64,000 nt of DNA from Acidovorax sp. RAC01 (lineage in GTDB: Bacteria > Pseudomonadota > Gammaproteobacteria > Burkholderiales > Burkholderiaceae_C), in assembly GCF_001714725.1 (NCBI RefSeq), contig NZ_CP016447.1, positions 1,255,001-1,319,000 of the forward strand, in the 5' to 3' direction. This document shows positions 1 to 9,308 of this stretch, in pieces. Position 1 is the stretch's first letter. Each line of letters begins with the position of its first letter. The notes under the pieces are model-generated. The model made no database searches and was not told where the DNA came from. It saw only the letters and a program-made list of their open reading frames with translations. A program made the position numbers and the translations under genes.

Positions 1-1086
1 CCCGCTCAGGGTGACGAGAAACGTGATGAGCGCGGCTTCACGGTGCGCCTCTCCACGCAACGCGGTGGCCAGGCCGTTGGCAATGGTTCCGAGCAGCGCC
101 AGACCCGCGATGGCCACGACCAGTTCCTTGGGGAAGGCTGTCAGCAGCCCGGTAATGACAGCGCCAAAAAGCCCTATGGCCACATAGAGTGCGCCGCAGG
201 ACACGGCCGCGGTGTAGCGCCGATCCCGGTCCGGATGCGCCTCGGGGCCCATGCACATGGCAGCCGTGATGGCGCTGAAGTTCAGCGCATAACCGCCGAA
301 CGGGGCCAGGACCAGCGTGGCGACGCCGGTCAGCGTGAGCAGGCGCGATATGGGCAGGTGGTAGCCTGACGCACGGATCACGGCCACGCCAGGCAGGTTC
401 TGTGATGCCATGGTGACCACAAACAGCGGCACGGCCAGGCTGATGAGTGCGGCCACACTGAACTGCGGCGCCACGAACACCGGCATCGCCAGTTCCAGCC
501 GCACGGCCGACCACGCCATCTGCCCCTGCACGGCGGCGAACGCAATGGCTGCCGCCAGCGTGATGACCACGGCATACCGGGGCGCCCACCGGCGCGCCAC
601 AAGGTAAACCACCAGCATGGTCAGCACCAGCGGCAGCGCCGTCTGCGCCGCTGCAAACGCCTGCAACCCAAACCGCGCCAGCACCCCGGCCAGCAGGGCG
701 GCTGCGATCTCTGTGGGGATGCGGTTCATCACCCGCTCAAACCAGCCGGTGACGCCGGCCAGGGTGATGAGCGCGGCGCTCACCATGAACGCACCCACCG
801 CCTCACTCATCGAGAAACCGCCCGCCAGCCCGGCCGTGGCCAAGACCGCAGCGCCGGGTGTGGACCAGGCCACCATCACCGGCTTGCGCAGGATGAGCGA
901 CGGCACCAGCGTGCACAGCCCCATGCCCAGCCCCAGCGCCCAGATCCACGATGTGATCTGCGCCGGGCTGGCGCCAAAAGCCTGCGCCGCCTGGAACACG
1001 ATGGCCACCGAACTCGTGAAGCCCACCAGAACTGCCACGAACCCGGCCGTGAATGTCGAGACGCTCAGGTCTTTGAAAAATTGCAT
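1..1086 (-). CDS. benE: BenE-family benzoate/H+ symporter, 3' end cut by window edge
   Basis: An inner-membrane transporter of the BenE family, which imports benzoate or related aromatic acids with protons. The frame opens with an ATG at 1084-1086 and stays open to base 1, giving 362 residues. The family is usually near 390-400, so the last membrane segment is probably off the left edge. The visible protein begins MQFFKDLSVSTFTAGFVAV and continues as about ten hydrophobic spans rich in Gly and Ala, with family-like stretches such as PVMVAWSTPGAAVLAT near residue 70 and GGYALNFSAITAAMC near residue 275. No aromatic-degradation genes are visible here, so the substrate is inferred from family only. 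It reads away from the intergenic repeat at 1278-1341. Confidence 0.85.
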   Translation of the reverse strand, partial: MQFFKDLSVSTFTAGFVAVLVGFTSSVAIVFQAAQAFGASPAQITSWIWALGLGMGLCTLVPSLILRKPVMVAWSTPGAAVLATAGLAGGFSMSEAVGAFMVSAALITLAGVTGWFERVMNRIPTEIAAALLAGVLARFGLQAFAAAQTALPLVLTMLVVYLVARRWAPRYAVVITLAAAIAFAAVQGQMAWSAVRLELAMPVFVAPQFSVAALISLAVPLFVVTMASQNLPGVAVIRASGYHLPISRLLTLTGVATLVLAPFGGYALNFSAITAAMCMGPEAHPDRDRRYTAAVSCGALYVAIGLFGAVITGLLTAFPKELVVAIAGLALLGTIANGLATALRGEAHREAALITFLVTLSG

Positions 1087-1277
1087 GGGCCGGATTCTGG
1101 CAGCGACAGCCACTGCGACCGCCGCGCTGCAAACGGCTGGGGCCAGCCTGCACCCGGGCCTACGCCTGAAAGCCACCGGTGCGTGGCCGGCGGATGGCTG
1201 CGATACGCAGAGCACAGCCACATGCCCCAGACGCCCTGCTGCATGGCAGCTGTGCAGCGCTACTCCATCGACCAAAT

Positions 1278-1341
1278 GCTATTCTTTCAATAGCAATAGA
1301 GGCAATGGATACTAGCGCTAGCGCCCAAAAATACCGAAAAA
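1278..1341 (+). repeat. Palindromic ~64-bp element, copy 1 (intergenic)
   Basis: A diverged copy of the dispersed element described in the findings. It has a TGCTAT..AATAGCA hairpin, then TAGCGCTAG, then a CCAAAA block, and is AT-rich against GC-rich surroundings. It fills part of the gap between benE and kup. Confidence 0.6.
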
Positions 1342-1354
1342 CTGCCCACAGGGC

Positions 1355-3223
1355 TCAGATTTCGATCTTCGAGCCCAGTTCGACCACCGCGTTATTGGGC
1401 AGATGCAGGAAGTCTGCGGCCCCGCTGGCGTTGTGGTGCATCTGCGCGAAAAGCTTTTCGCGCCACGGCGCCATGCCACCGCCGATGGACGGAATCACGG
1501 TGTCGCGCGAGAGGAAGTAGCTCGTGGTCATCGATTCGAGCTCGCAACCACGGCCGCGCAGCAACTCCAGGGCGCGGGGCAGGTCGGGGTCGTTCTTGAA
1601 GCCATAGTGAATGGTGACCTGCCAGCAATCGTGGCCCAGCGCCTCCACCTGCACCCGCTTGTCCAGACCGATCCACGGGACCTCATGGTTGTGCACCGTC
1701 ACAAACAGGTTCTGCTGGTGCAGCACCTTGTTGTGCTTGAGGTTGTGCAGCAGCGCATTGGGCACGGCACCGGCCTCGGCCGTCAGGAACACCGCTGTGC
1801 CCTCCACGCGGGTGGGCGGGCTGATGAACACCGATTCCAGAAAACCCTTGAGGTCGATGGCGTCTGCGCGCAACTTTTCGTTGAGCAGGCCGCGCCCCTG
1901 CTTCCAGGTCATCATCAGCGCAAACACGATGCCGCCGATCATCAGCGGGAACCAGCCGCCCTGGAACAGCTTGAGCAGGTTGGATGCAAAGAAGGCCAGG
2001 TCCACCACGAAGAACGAGCCCGTGGCCGCCACGCACAGCGCCAGCGGGTAGCCCCAGCCGTAGCGGATCACGAAGAACGTGAGCGTGGTGGTGATCAGCA
2101 TGTCCAGCGTGACGGCAATGCCGTAGGCCGCAGCCAGGTTGCTGGACGAGCGGAACATGACCACCGCCAGCACGATGGCGGCAAACAGCCCCCAGTTGAC
2201 CAGTGGCATGTAGATCTGGCCGGTGTCGCGCACGCTGGTGTGCTCGATCTTCAGGCGCGGCAGGTACCCGAGCTGTATGACCTGCTTGGTGACGCTGAAA
2301 GCGCCGGTGATGAGCGCCTGCGATGCAATCACCGTGGCCATGGTGGCCAGCACCACCAGCGGGATGAGGGCCCAGTCGGGCGCCATCATGTAGAAAGGGT
2401 TCTTGACGGCCTCGGGCTCGGCCAGCAGCAGCGCGCCCTGGCCAAAGTAGTTGAGCGTGAGCGCAGGCATGGCTACGCCAAACCACGCCAGGCGGATGGG
2501 GCGCTTGCCGAAGTGGCCCAGGTCGGCGTACAGCGCCTCGGCCCCGGTCACGCACAGCACCACCGCGCCCAGAATGATGAAGCTGGTGCCCGGGTGGGCC
2601 CACATGAACTGCAGCGCGTAGTGCGGGCTCATGGCCCAAAGGATTTCGGGGTGGCCAACGATGTGCGACACGCCCAGGGTGGCAATAGTGAAGAACCACA
2701 CCAGCGTGATGGGCCCGAAGAACTTGCCAATGCCGCTGGTGCCGCGCTTTTGCACGGCAAACAGGCAAAACAGCACCACCAGCGTGATCGGGATCACGTA
2801 CTGCTTGAAGTGGGGGGAAACGACCTCCAGGCCCTCGACCGCCGAGAGCACCGAGATCGCCGGGGTGATGACGCCATCGCCATAGAACAGCGATGTACCG
2901 AAGATGCCCACCGCCAGCAGCACCGAGCGCAGACGGGGCTTGTCCTTCACGGCCTGCGACGCCAGGGCCAGCATGGCGATGAGGCCGCCTTCGCCGTGGT
3001 TGTCGGCACGCAGCACCAGGACCACGTACTTGAGCGAGACGATGACCGTCAGCGTCCAGAAGAAGATCGACAGGATGCCGTAGATGTTGTCAGTGGTGAA
3101 GGGGACGTGGCCCGATCCGAAGACCTCCTTGACGGCATACAGCACGCTGGTGCCGATATCGCCATAGACCACACCGATGGCACCCAGCGTGAGCGCTGCG
3201 AGCGATGACTTGGAGCTTTGCAC
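1355..3223 (-). CDS. kup: Low-affinity potassium transporter Kup
   Basis: Inner-membrane K+/H+ symporter of the KUP/HAK/KT family, taking up potassium under osmotic or acid stress. The family signature [17 protein letters not shown] stretch (here [13 protein letters not shown]) lies near residues 14-26, followed by about twelve membrane spans and a cytosolic tail of roughly 170 residues. I prefer the GTG at 3221-3223: it gives 622 residues, the usual family length, has a G-rich site upstream, and leaves room for the CACAAT -10-like element at 3277-3282. An in-frame ATG at 3265 would add 14 residues (636 in all) but lacks a ribosome site. It lies with trkH, trkA and gshA on the same strand, forming a potassium and glutathione neighbourhood. 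Confidence 0.93.
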   Translation of the reverse strand: MQSSKSSLAALTLGAIGVVYGDIGTSVLYAVKEVFGSGHVPFTTDNIYGILSIFFWTLTVIVSLKYVVLVLRADNHGEGGLIAMLALASQAVKDKPRLRSVLLAVGIFGTSLFYGDGVITPAISVLSAVEGLEVVSPHFKQYVIPITLVVLFCLFAVQKRGTSGIGKFFGPITLVWFFTIATLGVSHIVGHPEILWAMSPHYALQFMWAHPGTSFIILGAVVLCVTGAEALYADLGHFGKRPIRLAWFGVAMPALTLNYFGQGALLLAEPEAVKNPFYMMAPDWALIPLVVLATMATVIASQALITGAFSVTKQVIQLGYLPRLKIEHTSVRDTGQIYMPLVNWGLFAAIVLAVVMFRSSSNLAAAYGIAVTLDMLITTTLTFFVIRYGWGYPLALCVAATGSFFVVDLAFFASNLLKLFQGGWFPLMIGGIVFALMMTWKQGRGLLNEKLRADAIDLKGFLESVFISPPTRVEGTAVFLTAEAGAVPNALLHNLKHNKVLHQQNLFVTVHNHEVPWIGLDKRVQVEALGHDCWQVTIHYGFKNDPDLPRALELLRGRGCELESMTTSYFLSRDTVIPSIGGGMAPWREKLFAQMHHNASGAADFLHLPNNAVVELGSKIEI

Positions 3224-3455
3224 TGACCACCCCCGCGCGCCGGGCGTGGCGGGGTTCCGTAACATGAGGGAGCGCTATTGTGCGCCTGAGCCAGATCAAG
3301 CGCCTGGAGCCCGCACTCCATGTTGCGGCGCAGCAACTGGGCCTTGGCAGGCGTACTGACGCGTGGCATGAACGGCCAGAAATGCGCCACGCCGTTCACC
3401 CGGCGCGGCCCCGTGCGACCCTTCTTTCACCCCCTGGAAGGCCGCGGCAACCCTG

Positions 3456-4751
3456 TCAGTCGTACACCTCGGCGTCGGGGTTGGTCGCTTCCAGCTCGTA
3501 GCTGGCCGCCAGCATGGCCAGCCGCGCGACCACACCATACATATAGAAGCGGTTGGGCGCGCTCACCCCGGGGCGCATGCCGGGCTGGGGCATGTGCGTG
3601 CTGTGCTCGAACGCCAGCGGCACGTAGCTGGAGCCGGGGGCGTTCAGGCTCTCGTCCACGCCACGCTCGGCGTGCATGCGATAAAAGCCCCCCACCACGT
3701 AGCGGTCCATCATGTAGACCACGGGCTCGGCCACGGCCTCGTGCACGCGCTCCTGGGTCAGCACGCCTTCCTGGATGATGAGGTCGCTCACCGGCTGGCC
3801 GTCCTTGATGATGGCCATCTTGTTCTTGGTCTTGCGGTTGACCGCGTCCAGCTCCTTGGCATCGCGCACGGTCATGATGCCCATGCCATAGGTGCCATTG
3901 TTGGCCTTGACGATGACAAACGGCTTTTCGTTGATGCCGTATTCCTTGTACTTGCGGCGCACCTTGGTCAGCTGGGCATCGACCGCCGTCTGCAGTGCAT
4001 CCATGCCGTCGCCGGTGGCAAAGTCCACGCCCTCGCACTGGCTGAACAGCGGGTTGATGAGCCAGGGGTCAATGCCCAGCATCTTGCCCATGCGCTTGGC
4101 GACCTCTTCATAGTTCTTGAAGTGGGTGCTTTTGCGGCGCACGCTCCAGCCCGCGTGCAGCGGCGGCAGCAGGTACTGCTCGTGAATGTCTTCCAGGATG
4201 CCCGGCGCGCCCGCGGTCAGGTCGTTGTTGAGCAAGATGGTGCAGGGGTCGAAATCCTTGAGGCCCAGGCGGCGCTTGGTGCGCACCACGGGCTCCAGCG
4301 TGACCGAATCACCATTGGGCAGCTCGATCAGGGTCGATTTCTTGATCTCGGGGCTGATGGAGCCCACGCGCACATTGAGCCCGGCCATGTTGAAGATGCG
4401 CTGCAGCTGCACCACATTGGCCAGGTAGAAGGTGTTGCGCGTGTGGTTCTCCGGAATGATCAGCAGGTTGCGCGCCTCGGGGCAGATCTTCTCGATGGCA
4501 GCCATCGCGGCCTGCACGGCCAGGGGCAGCATCTCCTTGGTGAGGTTGTTCCAGCCGCCCGGGAAGAGGTTGGTATCCACCGGGGCCAGCTTGAAGCCCG
4601 CGTTGCGGATGTCCACCGAGGTGTAGAACGGTGGCGTGTGCTCCATCCATTCCAGCCGAAACCAGCGCTCGATGGCGGGCATCGAGTCGAGGATGCGCTG
4701 TTCGAGTTCGTTGATCGGCCCGGTCAGGGCCGTGATGAGATGCGGAACCAT
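3456..4751 (-). CDS. gshA: Glutamate-cysteine ligase, proteobacterial ATP-grasp type
   Basis: Catalyses ATP-dependent joining of glutamate and cysteine, the first step of glutathione synthesis. The protein matches the GshA form seen in Acidithiobacillus and betaproteobacteria rather than E. coli GshA. Recognisable parts are the N-terminal FPGGWNNLTKEMLPLA region and the nucleotide-binding VKANNGTYGMGIM stretch near residues 280-292. The ATG at 4749-4751 (MVPHLITALTG) is chosen because GAGGG lies about ten bases before it and homologous N-termini begin here, giving 431 residues. An upstream in-frame start at 4817 would add 22 unlikely residues. No gshB is visible nearby. Confidence 0.9.
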   Translation of the reverse strand: MVPHLITALTGPINELEQRILDSMPAIERWFRLEWMEHTPPFYTSVDIRNAGFKLAPVDTNLFPGGWNNLTKEMLPLAVQAAMAAIEKICPEARNLLIIPENHTRNTFYLANVVQLQRIFNMAGLNVRVGSISPEIKKSTLIELPNGDSVTLEPVVRTKRRLGLKDFDPCTILLNNDLTAGAPGILEDIHEQYLLPPLHAGWSVRRKSTHFKNYEEVAKRMGKMLGIDPWLINPLFSQCEGVDFATGDGMDALQTAVDAQLTKVRRKYKEYGINEKPFVIVKANNGTYGMGIMTVRDAKELDAVNRKTKNKMAIIKDGQPVSDLIIQEGVLTQERVHEAVAEPVVYMMDRYVVGGFYRMHAERGVDESLNAPGSSYVPLAFEHSTHMPQPGMRPGVSAPNRFYMYGVVARLAMLAASYELEATNPDAEVYD

Positions 4752-4859
4752 GGGAAGCCCTCGGGGTGCAGATTGCGGTCGATTGTAGGGATGTGGGGTC
4801 CGGCGGCCATTTCGCAAGCCGATGCCCGTGGCGTCTTGCCGCGCAGCGCAAATGCCCGC

Positions 4860-6326
4860 TCAGCGCCGCCAGAATGCGGGGGTCAGGATGGCCAGGAAGC
4901 TCAGGATCTCCAGCCGGCCCAGCAGCATGGCCAGGGTGCAGATCCACAGCTGGAAATCGGTCAGTACCGCATAGTTGGACGCTGGCCCGACGCTGCCCAG
5001 CCCCGGCCCGGCGCAGTTGACGCTGGCCAGCACCACCGAGAACGCCGTCACCGGGTCCAGGTCGGTCAGCAGCAGCACCATGCTCAGGCCGATGATGGTG
5101 GCGCCGTACACCAGCATGAACGCCAGCACCGAGAAGATCACGCGGTTGTCCACCACCGCATCGCCCAGCCGCACCGGCTGCACGGCGCGCGGGTGCACCA
5201 GGCGCGTCATCTCGCGGCGGGCCTGCTTGACCAGGATGAGCATGCGCACCATCTTGATGCCGCAGCCGGTGGAGCCCGCGCTGGTGGCCACGCCCGACAG
5301 CAGCAGCATCAGCACCGGCGCAAACACCGGCCAGGCCAGGTAGTCCACCGTGGCATAGCCGGTGGTACTGGCCAGCGAGATGGTGTTGAACATGCCGTGG
5401 CGCAGCGCATCGAGCGGCGCATACACGCCCTTGGCCCACAGCAGCAGCGACACCACCGCCCCCCCGCCAATGAGCGCGCCCAGCGTGGCGCGCAGCTCAG
5501 GGTCGCGCCAGAAACCGCGCCAGTCGCCCTTGCGCAGGGCCACAAAGTACAGCGCAAAGTTGCAGCTGGCCACCAGCATGAAGGCCACGGCAATGGCTTC
5601 GAGCAGCGGCGACTGGAACTCGCCAAAGCTCGCGTCGTACGGCGACAGCCCGCCCAGGCTCACGGTGGTGAACATGTGCATCACCGCATCGGGCAGCGAC
5701 ATGCCGCCCGCCCAGTACGCCGCCGTGCAGGCCAGCGAAAACACCGCATACACGCCCCACAGGCCCTTGGCGGTGCCGGTCATGCGCGGGGTGAGCTTGG
5801 CGTCCTTCACCGGGCCGGCCGCCTCGGCCTTGAAGAGCTGGCTGCCGCCCACGCCCAGCAGGGGCAGCACGGCCACGGCCAGGATCAGGATGCCCATGCC
5901 GCCCACCCACTGCAAAAAGGTGCGCCACATGTTCACCGACATGGGCAGCGCGTCCAGCCCGCTCATCACCGTGGAGCCCGTGGTGGTCAGGCCCGACACG
6001 GCCTCGAAGTACGCGTGCGTGAACGTCATGGGCCGGCCCAGGTAGTGCCCGGCCAGCATCAGCGGCAGCGCGGCCGACAGCGGCAGCAGCAGCCAGACCA
6101 GCGACACCAGCATGACCCCGTGGCGGGGCTGCAGTTCGCGGCGAAAGACGCGGAAGCTCCACCACAGCCAGGCGCCCACCGACACCGTGGCGCCCATCGA
6201 CATCAGGTACACAAACCAGATGCCGTCGCGCGTCCACCACGACACGCCCATGGGCAGCAGCAGGGTCGATGCAAAGATCATCACCAGCATGCCCAGCACG
6301 CGCAAAACGGGAAACATGTCCACCAT
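4860..6326 (-). CDS. trkH: Trk potassium uptake membrane subunit TrkH
   Basis: Forms the K+-translocating pore of the Trk system with TrkA as the cytosolic gate. The 488-residue length is normal. Four pore-loop repeats typical of the TrkH/KtrB superfamily can be followed: TTTGSTVMSG near 110, TTVSLGGLSPYDASFG near 220, TTGYATVDY near 330 and CAGPGLGSVGP near 440. It follows trkA by about 21 bases on the same strand, so the two are very likely one operon. Confidence 0.95.
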   Translation of the reverse strand: MVDMFPVLRVLGMLVMIFASTLLLPMGVSWWTRDGIWFVYLMSMGATVSVGAWLWWSFRVFRRELQPRHGVMLVSLVWLLLPLSAALPLMLAGHYLGRPMTFTHAYFEAVSGLTTTGSTVMSGLDALPMSVNMWRTFLQWVGGMGILILAVAVLPLLGVGGSQLFKAEAAGPVKDAKLTPRMTGTAKGLWGVYAVFSLACTAAYWAGGMSLPDAVMHMFTTVSLGGLSPYDASFGEFQSPLLEAIAVAFMLVASCNFALYFVALRKGDWRGFWRDPELRATLGALIGGGAVVSLLLWAKGVYAPLDALRHGMFNTISLASTTGYATVDYLAWPVFAPVLMLLLSGVATSAGSTGCGIKMVRMLILVKQARREMTRLVHPRAVQPVRLGDAVVDNRVIFSVLAFMLVYGATIIGLSMVLLLTDLDPVTAFSVVLASVNCAGPGLGSVGPASNYAVLTDFQLWICTLAMLLGRLEILSFLAILTPAFWRR

Positions 6327-6347
6327 GGCGGGCTCTTTTTCTCAGCG

Positions 6348-7823
6348 TCAGAAGAACGTGGCGCTCACGCGGAAGAGCTTTTCCACCTCGCGCACCAGGC
6401 GCTTGTGCGGCAGGAAAAACACCACGTGGTCGTTGCTCTCGAGCACAGTGGAGCTGCGCGGGATGATGACCTCCGGCTGGGGCGCAGCCGCGTCGGCGTC
6501 ATTCGCATCGACCGCTCCGCTCGACTGCGCATCCGGCAGACCGCGCACGATGAGGCCGATGTGCACGTCGCGCGGCAGGGGCAGCTCGCTCACCTTGCGG
6601 CCCACCACGCGCGAACTCTTCCTGTCGCCGCGCACCACGATCTCCAGCGCCTCGGCCACGCCGCGGCGCAGGCTGTGCACCGCCTGCACATCGCCCTGGC
6701 GCACATAGGCCAGCAGCTCGCCCAGCATGGCCTGCGCGGGCGACAGCGCAATGTCGATCTCGGTGCCGTGCATCAGGTCGGCATAGCTGCGGCGGTTGAT
6801 GAGCGCCAGCACCCGCGTGGCGCCCATGCGCTTGGCCAGCAGGCTGGACATGATGTTGTCCTCGTCGTCATCGGTGAGCGCCAGGAACAGGTCCAGCTCC
6901 TCCACGCCCTCGTCGCCCAGCAGGTCTTCGTCGGTGGTGTCGCCCTGCAGCACCATCACGTCGGGCGGCAGCTGCGAGGCCAGCTCCACGCAGCGCTGCG
7001 GGTCTTCCTCGATGATCTTGACGTGAAAGCGCCCGGCCTGCAGCCCGAGCTGGTGCGCCAGGCGCAGGCCCACATGCCCGCCGCCGGCAATCATGATGCG
7101 GCGCACGGGTGGCGCTGCCCGCGCATCCCGCCGGTGCAGGGTGGACAGCACATGCGCAATGTTCTCCTGCGCTGCCAGCACAAACACCTCGTCGCCCGGC
7201 TCGATGCGCGTCTCACCCGAGCAGGCCACAAAGCGGTCGGGCTCATCCGAAAAGCGCCGGTAGATGGCCACCAGCCGCATGGCCACGTCGGGCGTGCTCT
7301 CGCGCAGCTCGGCAATGGTGTGGCTGACCATGGGCGCGCCCTGCCGCGCGCGCACCGACACCAGGCAGGCGCGGCCCCCGGCAAATTCGCGCACCTGCAT
7401 GGCCTCGGGGTAGTCGATGAGCTTGCCGATGTACCGCGTGAGCGATTCCTCGGGGCAGATGATGCGGTCCACCGCAAAGCCCTCGGGGCCTACCAGCCGC
7501 GCCTCGTCCTTGAAGCCGGTGGAGCGCACGCGCGCAATGCGCGTGGGGATATTGAACATCAGCTGCGCGATCTTGCAGCACACCAGGTTGGTCTCGTCCT
7601 GCGCGGCGCAGGCGATCAGCAGGTCGGTGTCGTGCGCGCCGGCCTCTGCCAGCACGGTGGGCTCGATGCCGCTGCCCACCACACCGCGCAGGTCAAAGCG
7701 CGACTCCAGGTCGCGCAGGCGCGCCGCGTCGGTGTCGATGACGGTGATGTCGTTGCGCTCGGAGACCAGGCTGTCGGCCACGCTCTGGCCCACACGGCCC
7801 GCGCCCAGGATGATGATCTTCAT
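6348..7823 (-). CDS. trkA: Trk potassium uptake regulatory subunit TrkA
   Basis: Peripheral NAD(H)-binding subunit that gates TrkH. It holds two tandem RCK modules: the first opens with MKIIILGAGRVGQSVADSL (Rossmann GxGxxG) and the second with MIAGGGHVGLRLAHQL near residue 243. At 491 residues it is about 30 longer than E. coli TrkA. Most of the extra length is an Ala/Asp/Pro-rich insert (QSSGAVDANDADAAAPQPEV, about residues 431-450) inside the last RCK-C domain. It starts the trkA-trkH pair. A palindromic repeat copy lies in the gap before its start. Confidence 0.95.
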   Translation of the reverse strand: MKIIILGAGRVGQSVADSLVSERNDITVIDTDAARLRDLESRFDLRGVVGSGIEPTVLAEAGAHDTDLLIACAAQDETNLVCCKIAQLMFNIPTRIARVRSTGFKDEARLVGPEGFAVDRIICPEESLTRYIGKLIDYPEAMQVREFAGGRACLVSVRARQGAPMVSHTIAELRESTPDVAMRLVAIYRRFSDEPDRFVACSGETRIEPGDEVFVLAAQENIAHVLSTLHRRDARAAPPVRRIMIAGGGHVGLRLAHQLGLQAGRFHVKIIEEDPQRCVELASQLPPDVMVLQGDTTDEDLLGDEGVEELDLFLALTDDDEDNIMSSLLAKRMGATRVLALINRRSYADLMHGTEIDIALSPAQAMLGELLAYVRQGDVQAVHSLRRGVAEALEIVVRGDRKSSRVVGRKVSELPLPRDVHIGLIVRGLPDAQSSGAVDANDADAAAPQPEVIIPRSSTVLESNDHVVFFLPHKRLVREVEKLFRVSATFF

Positions 7824-7849
7824 GCGCCGCCCCCGTCTGCCCGTGGCTT

Positions 7850-7913
7850 ACTATTATTTTGATAGCTACCAGTGCAATAGAGACATGCCCCGGCAGCCAT
7901 TCTGGCTTCAAAT
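7850..7913 (+). repeat. Palindromic ~64-bp element, copy 2 (intergenic)
   Basis: Clear copy between proA and trkA: ACTATTATTTTGATAGC hairpin, central CAGTGC and GGCAG arms, then CCATTCTGGCTTCAAA at the end. Confidence 0.75.
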
Positions 7914-7953
7914 CTTCTCCGCACGGCCCTTCCACCGGCCTCCGGTTCCCGCT

Positions 7954-9234
7954 TCAGGCGCGCACCTCGCCTTCGCCCAGCACCACGTACTTGAGCGAAG
8001 TGAGCCCCTCGATGCCGACCGGCCCGCGCGCGTGGAACTTGTCGGTGCTGATGCCGATTTCTGCCCCCAGCCCGTATTCAAAGCCGTCTGCAAACCGCGT
8101 GCTGGCGTTCACCATCACGCTGGCCGAATCCACCTCGCGCAAAAACCGCTGGGCGTGCATGTGGTCGCGCGTCAGGATCGCGTCGGTGTGGTGGCTTGAA
8201 TACTGGTTGATGTGGGCAATGGCTTCGTCCACACCGGCCACGATCTTCACGCTGATGATGGGGGCCAGGTACTCCTCGCTCCAGTCCTGCTCGGTGGCGG
8301 GCACCAGTTTTGCACCGGCCACGCTGTTCAGGATGGCCAGCGACTCGGGGCAGCCGCGCATCTCCACGCCCTTGGCCGCATACACCGCGCCGATTTTGGG
8401 CAAAAACTCTGCCGCCACACCGCGCGCCACCAACAGGCCTTCGCTGGCGTTGCAGGGGCTGTACTTGTTCGTCTTGGCGTTGTCGGCCACCTTGACGGCC
8501 ATGGCGATGTCGCAGGGGTCGTCCACATAGGTGTGGCAGTTGCCGTCCAGGTGCTTGATGACGGGCACCTTGGCATCGCGGCTGATGCGCTCGATCAGCC
8601 CCTTGCCGCCGCGCGGAATGATCACGTCCACAAACTGCGGCATGGCAATGAGCTGGCCCACGGCCTCGCGGTCGGTGGTCTGCACCAGCTGCACCGCGTC
8701 TTGCGGCAGGCCGGCTTCGGCCAGCGCCTGCGCCACCAGACGGGCCAGCGCCTTGTTTGAATCAATCGCCTCCGACCCGCCGCGCAGGATGCAGGCGTTG
8801 CCGCTCTTGATCGACAGGCTGGCGGCCTCGATGGTCACGTTGGGGCGGCTCTCGTAGATCATGCCGAACACGCCAATCGGCACGCGCATCTGCCCCACGC
8901 GGATGCCGCTGGGCTGCTGCTTCATGCCGATGATCTCGCCAATGATGTCGGGCATGGCGGCCAGCTGCTCGCAGCCTTGGGCGCAGGTCTCCAGCACCTT
9001 GGGGCTGAGCTTCAAGCGGTCCACCATCGGCTCGGCTAGGCCAGCGGTGCGGGCGCGCTCCAGATCGCGGGCGTTGTCCACCTGCAGGGCTTCGGTCTGC
9101 TCGCGCAGCAGGCGGGCCAGGGCGAGCAGTGCTTTGTTTTTGATAGCTGCTGGCGCTTTGGCCATCAGCGCAGAGGCTGTTTTTGCCTGGAAACCGAGGG
9201 TATGCGTGTATTCAGCGACGTTGAGGGCGTTCAT
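7954..9234 (-). CDS. proA: Gamma-glutamyl phosphate reductase
   Basis: Reduces gamma-glutamyl phosphate to glutamate semialdehyde with NADPH, the second step of proline synthesis. It is an aldehyde-dehydrogenase-fold enzyme of 426 residues, normal for ProA. Visible landmarks are [20 protein letters not shown] in the N-terminal third, GGSEAIDSN, and the nucleophile region [13 protein letters not shown]. The ATG at 9232-9234 ([14 protein letters not shown]) fits homologous N-termini; the frame runs open upstream only because of GC bias. Residues 14-34 are encoded by a copy of the dispersed palindromic element. In many Betaproteobacteria proA directly follows holA; here a sulfatase-type gene lies between. 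Confidence 0.95.
   Translation of the reverse strand: MNALNVAEYTHTLGFQAKTASALMAKAPAAIKNKALLALARLLREQTEALQVDNARDLERARTAGLAEPMVDRLKLSPKVLETCAQGCEQLAAMPDIIGEIIGMKQQPSGIRVGQMRVPIGVFGMIYESRPNVTIEAASLSIKSGNACILRGGSEAIDSNKALARLVAQALAEAGLPQDAVQLVQTTDREAVGQLIAMPQFVDVIIPRGGKGLIERISRDAKVPVIKHLDGNCHTYVDDPCDIAMAVKVADNAKTNKYSPCNASEGLLVARGVAAEFLPKIGAVYAAKGVEMRGCPESLAILNSVAGAKLVPATEQDWSEEYLAPIISVKIVAGVDEAIAHINQYSSHHTDAILTRDHMHAQRFLREVDSASVMVNASTRFADGFEYGLGAEIGISTDKFHARGPVGIEGLTSLKYVVLGEGEVRA
9131..9193 (+). repeat. Palindromic ~64-bp element, copy 3 (inside proA)
   Basis: Lies antisense within the 5' part of proA, covering codons about 14-34. It reads TTTTTGATAGCTGCTGGCGC, then CAGCGCAGAGGC and TTTTTGCCTGGAAA. 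The protein stays in frame and length-matched to ProA homologues. Confidence 0.7.
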
Positions 9235-9308
9235 GCCGCGATTTTGACGCAGTTGCGCACCGGCAGCCCAGGCGGCGGCCAAAAGGGTGACGCAGCGGCC
9301 CCGACCCG

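Noticed and set aside
1403..3208. A 601-codon plus-strand frame opposite kup
   Set aside because: Same antisense artefact; no recognisable domain or ribosome site.
3594..7862. A 1422-codon open frame on the plus strand opposite gshA, trkH and trkA
   Set aside because: It is rich in His, Gln, Ala and Gly, lacks any domain pattern, and mirrors strongly coding genes on the other strand; an effect of high GC and codon bias.
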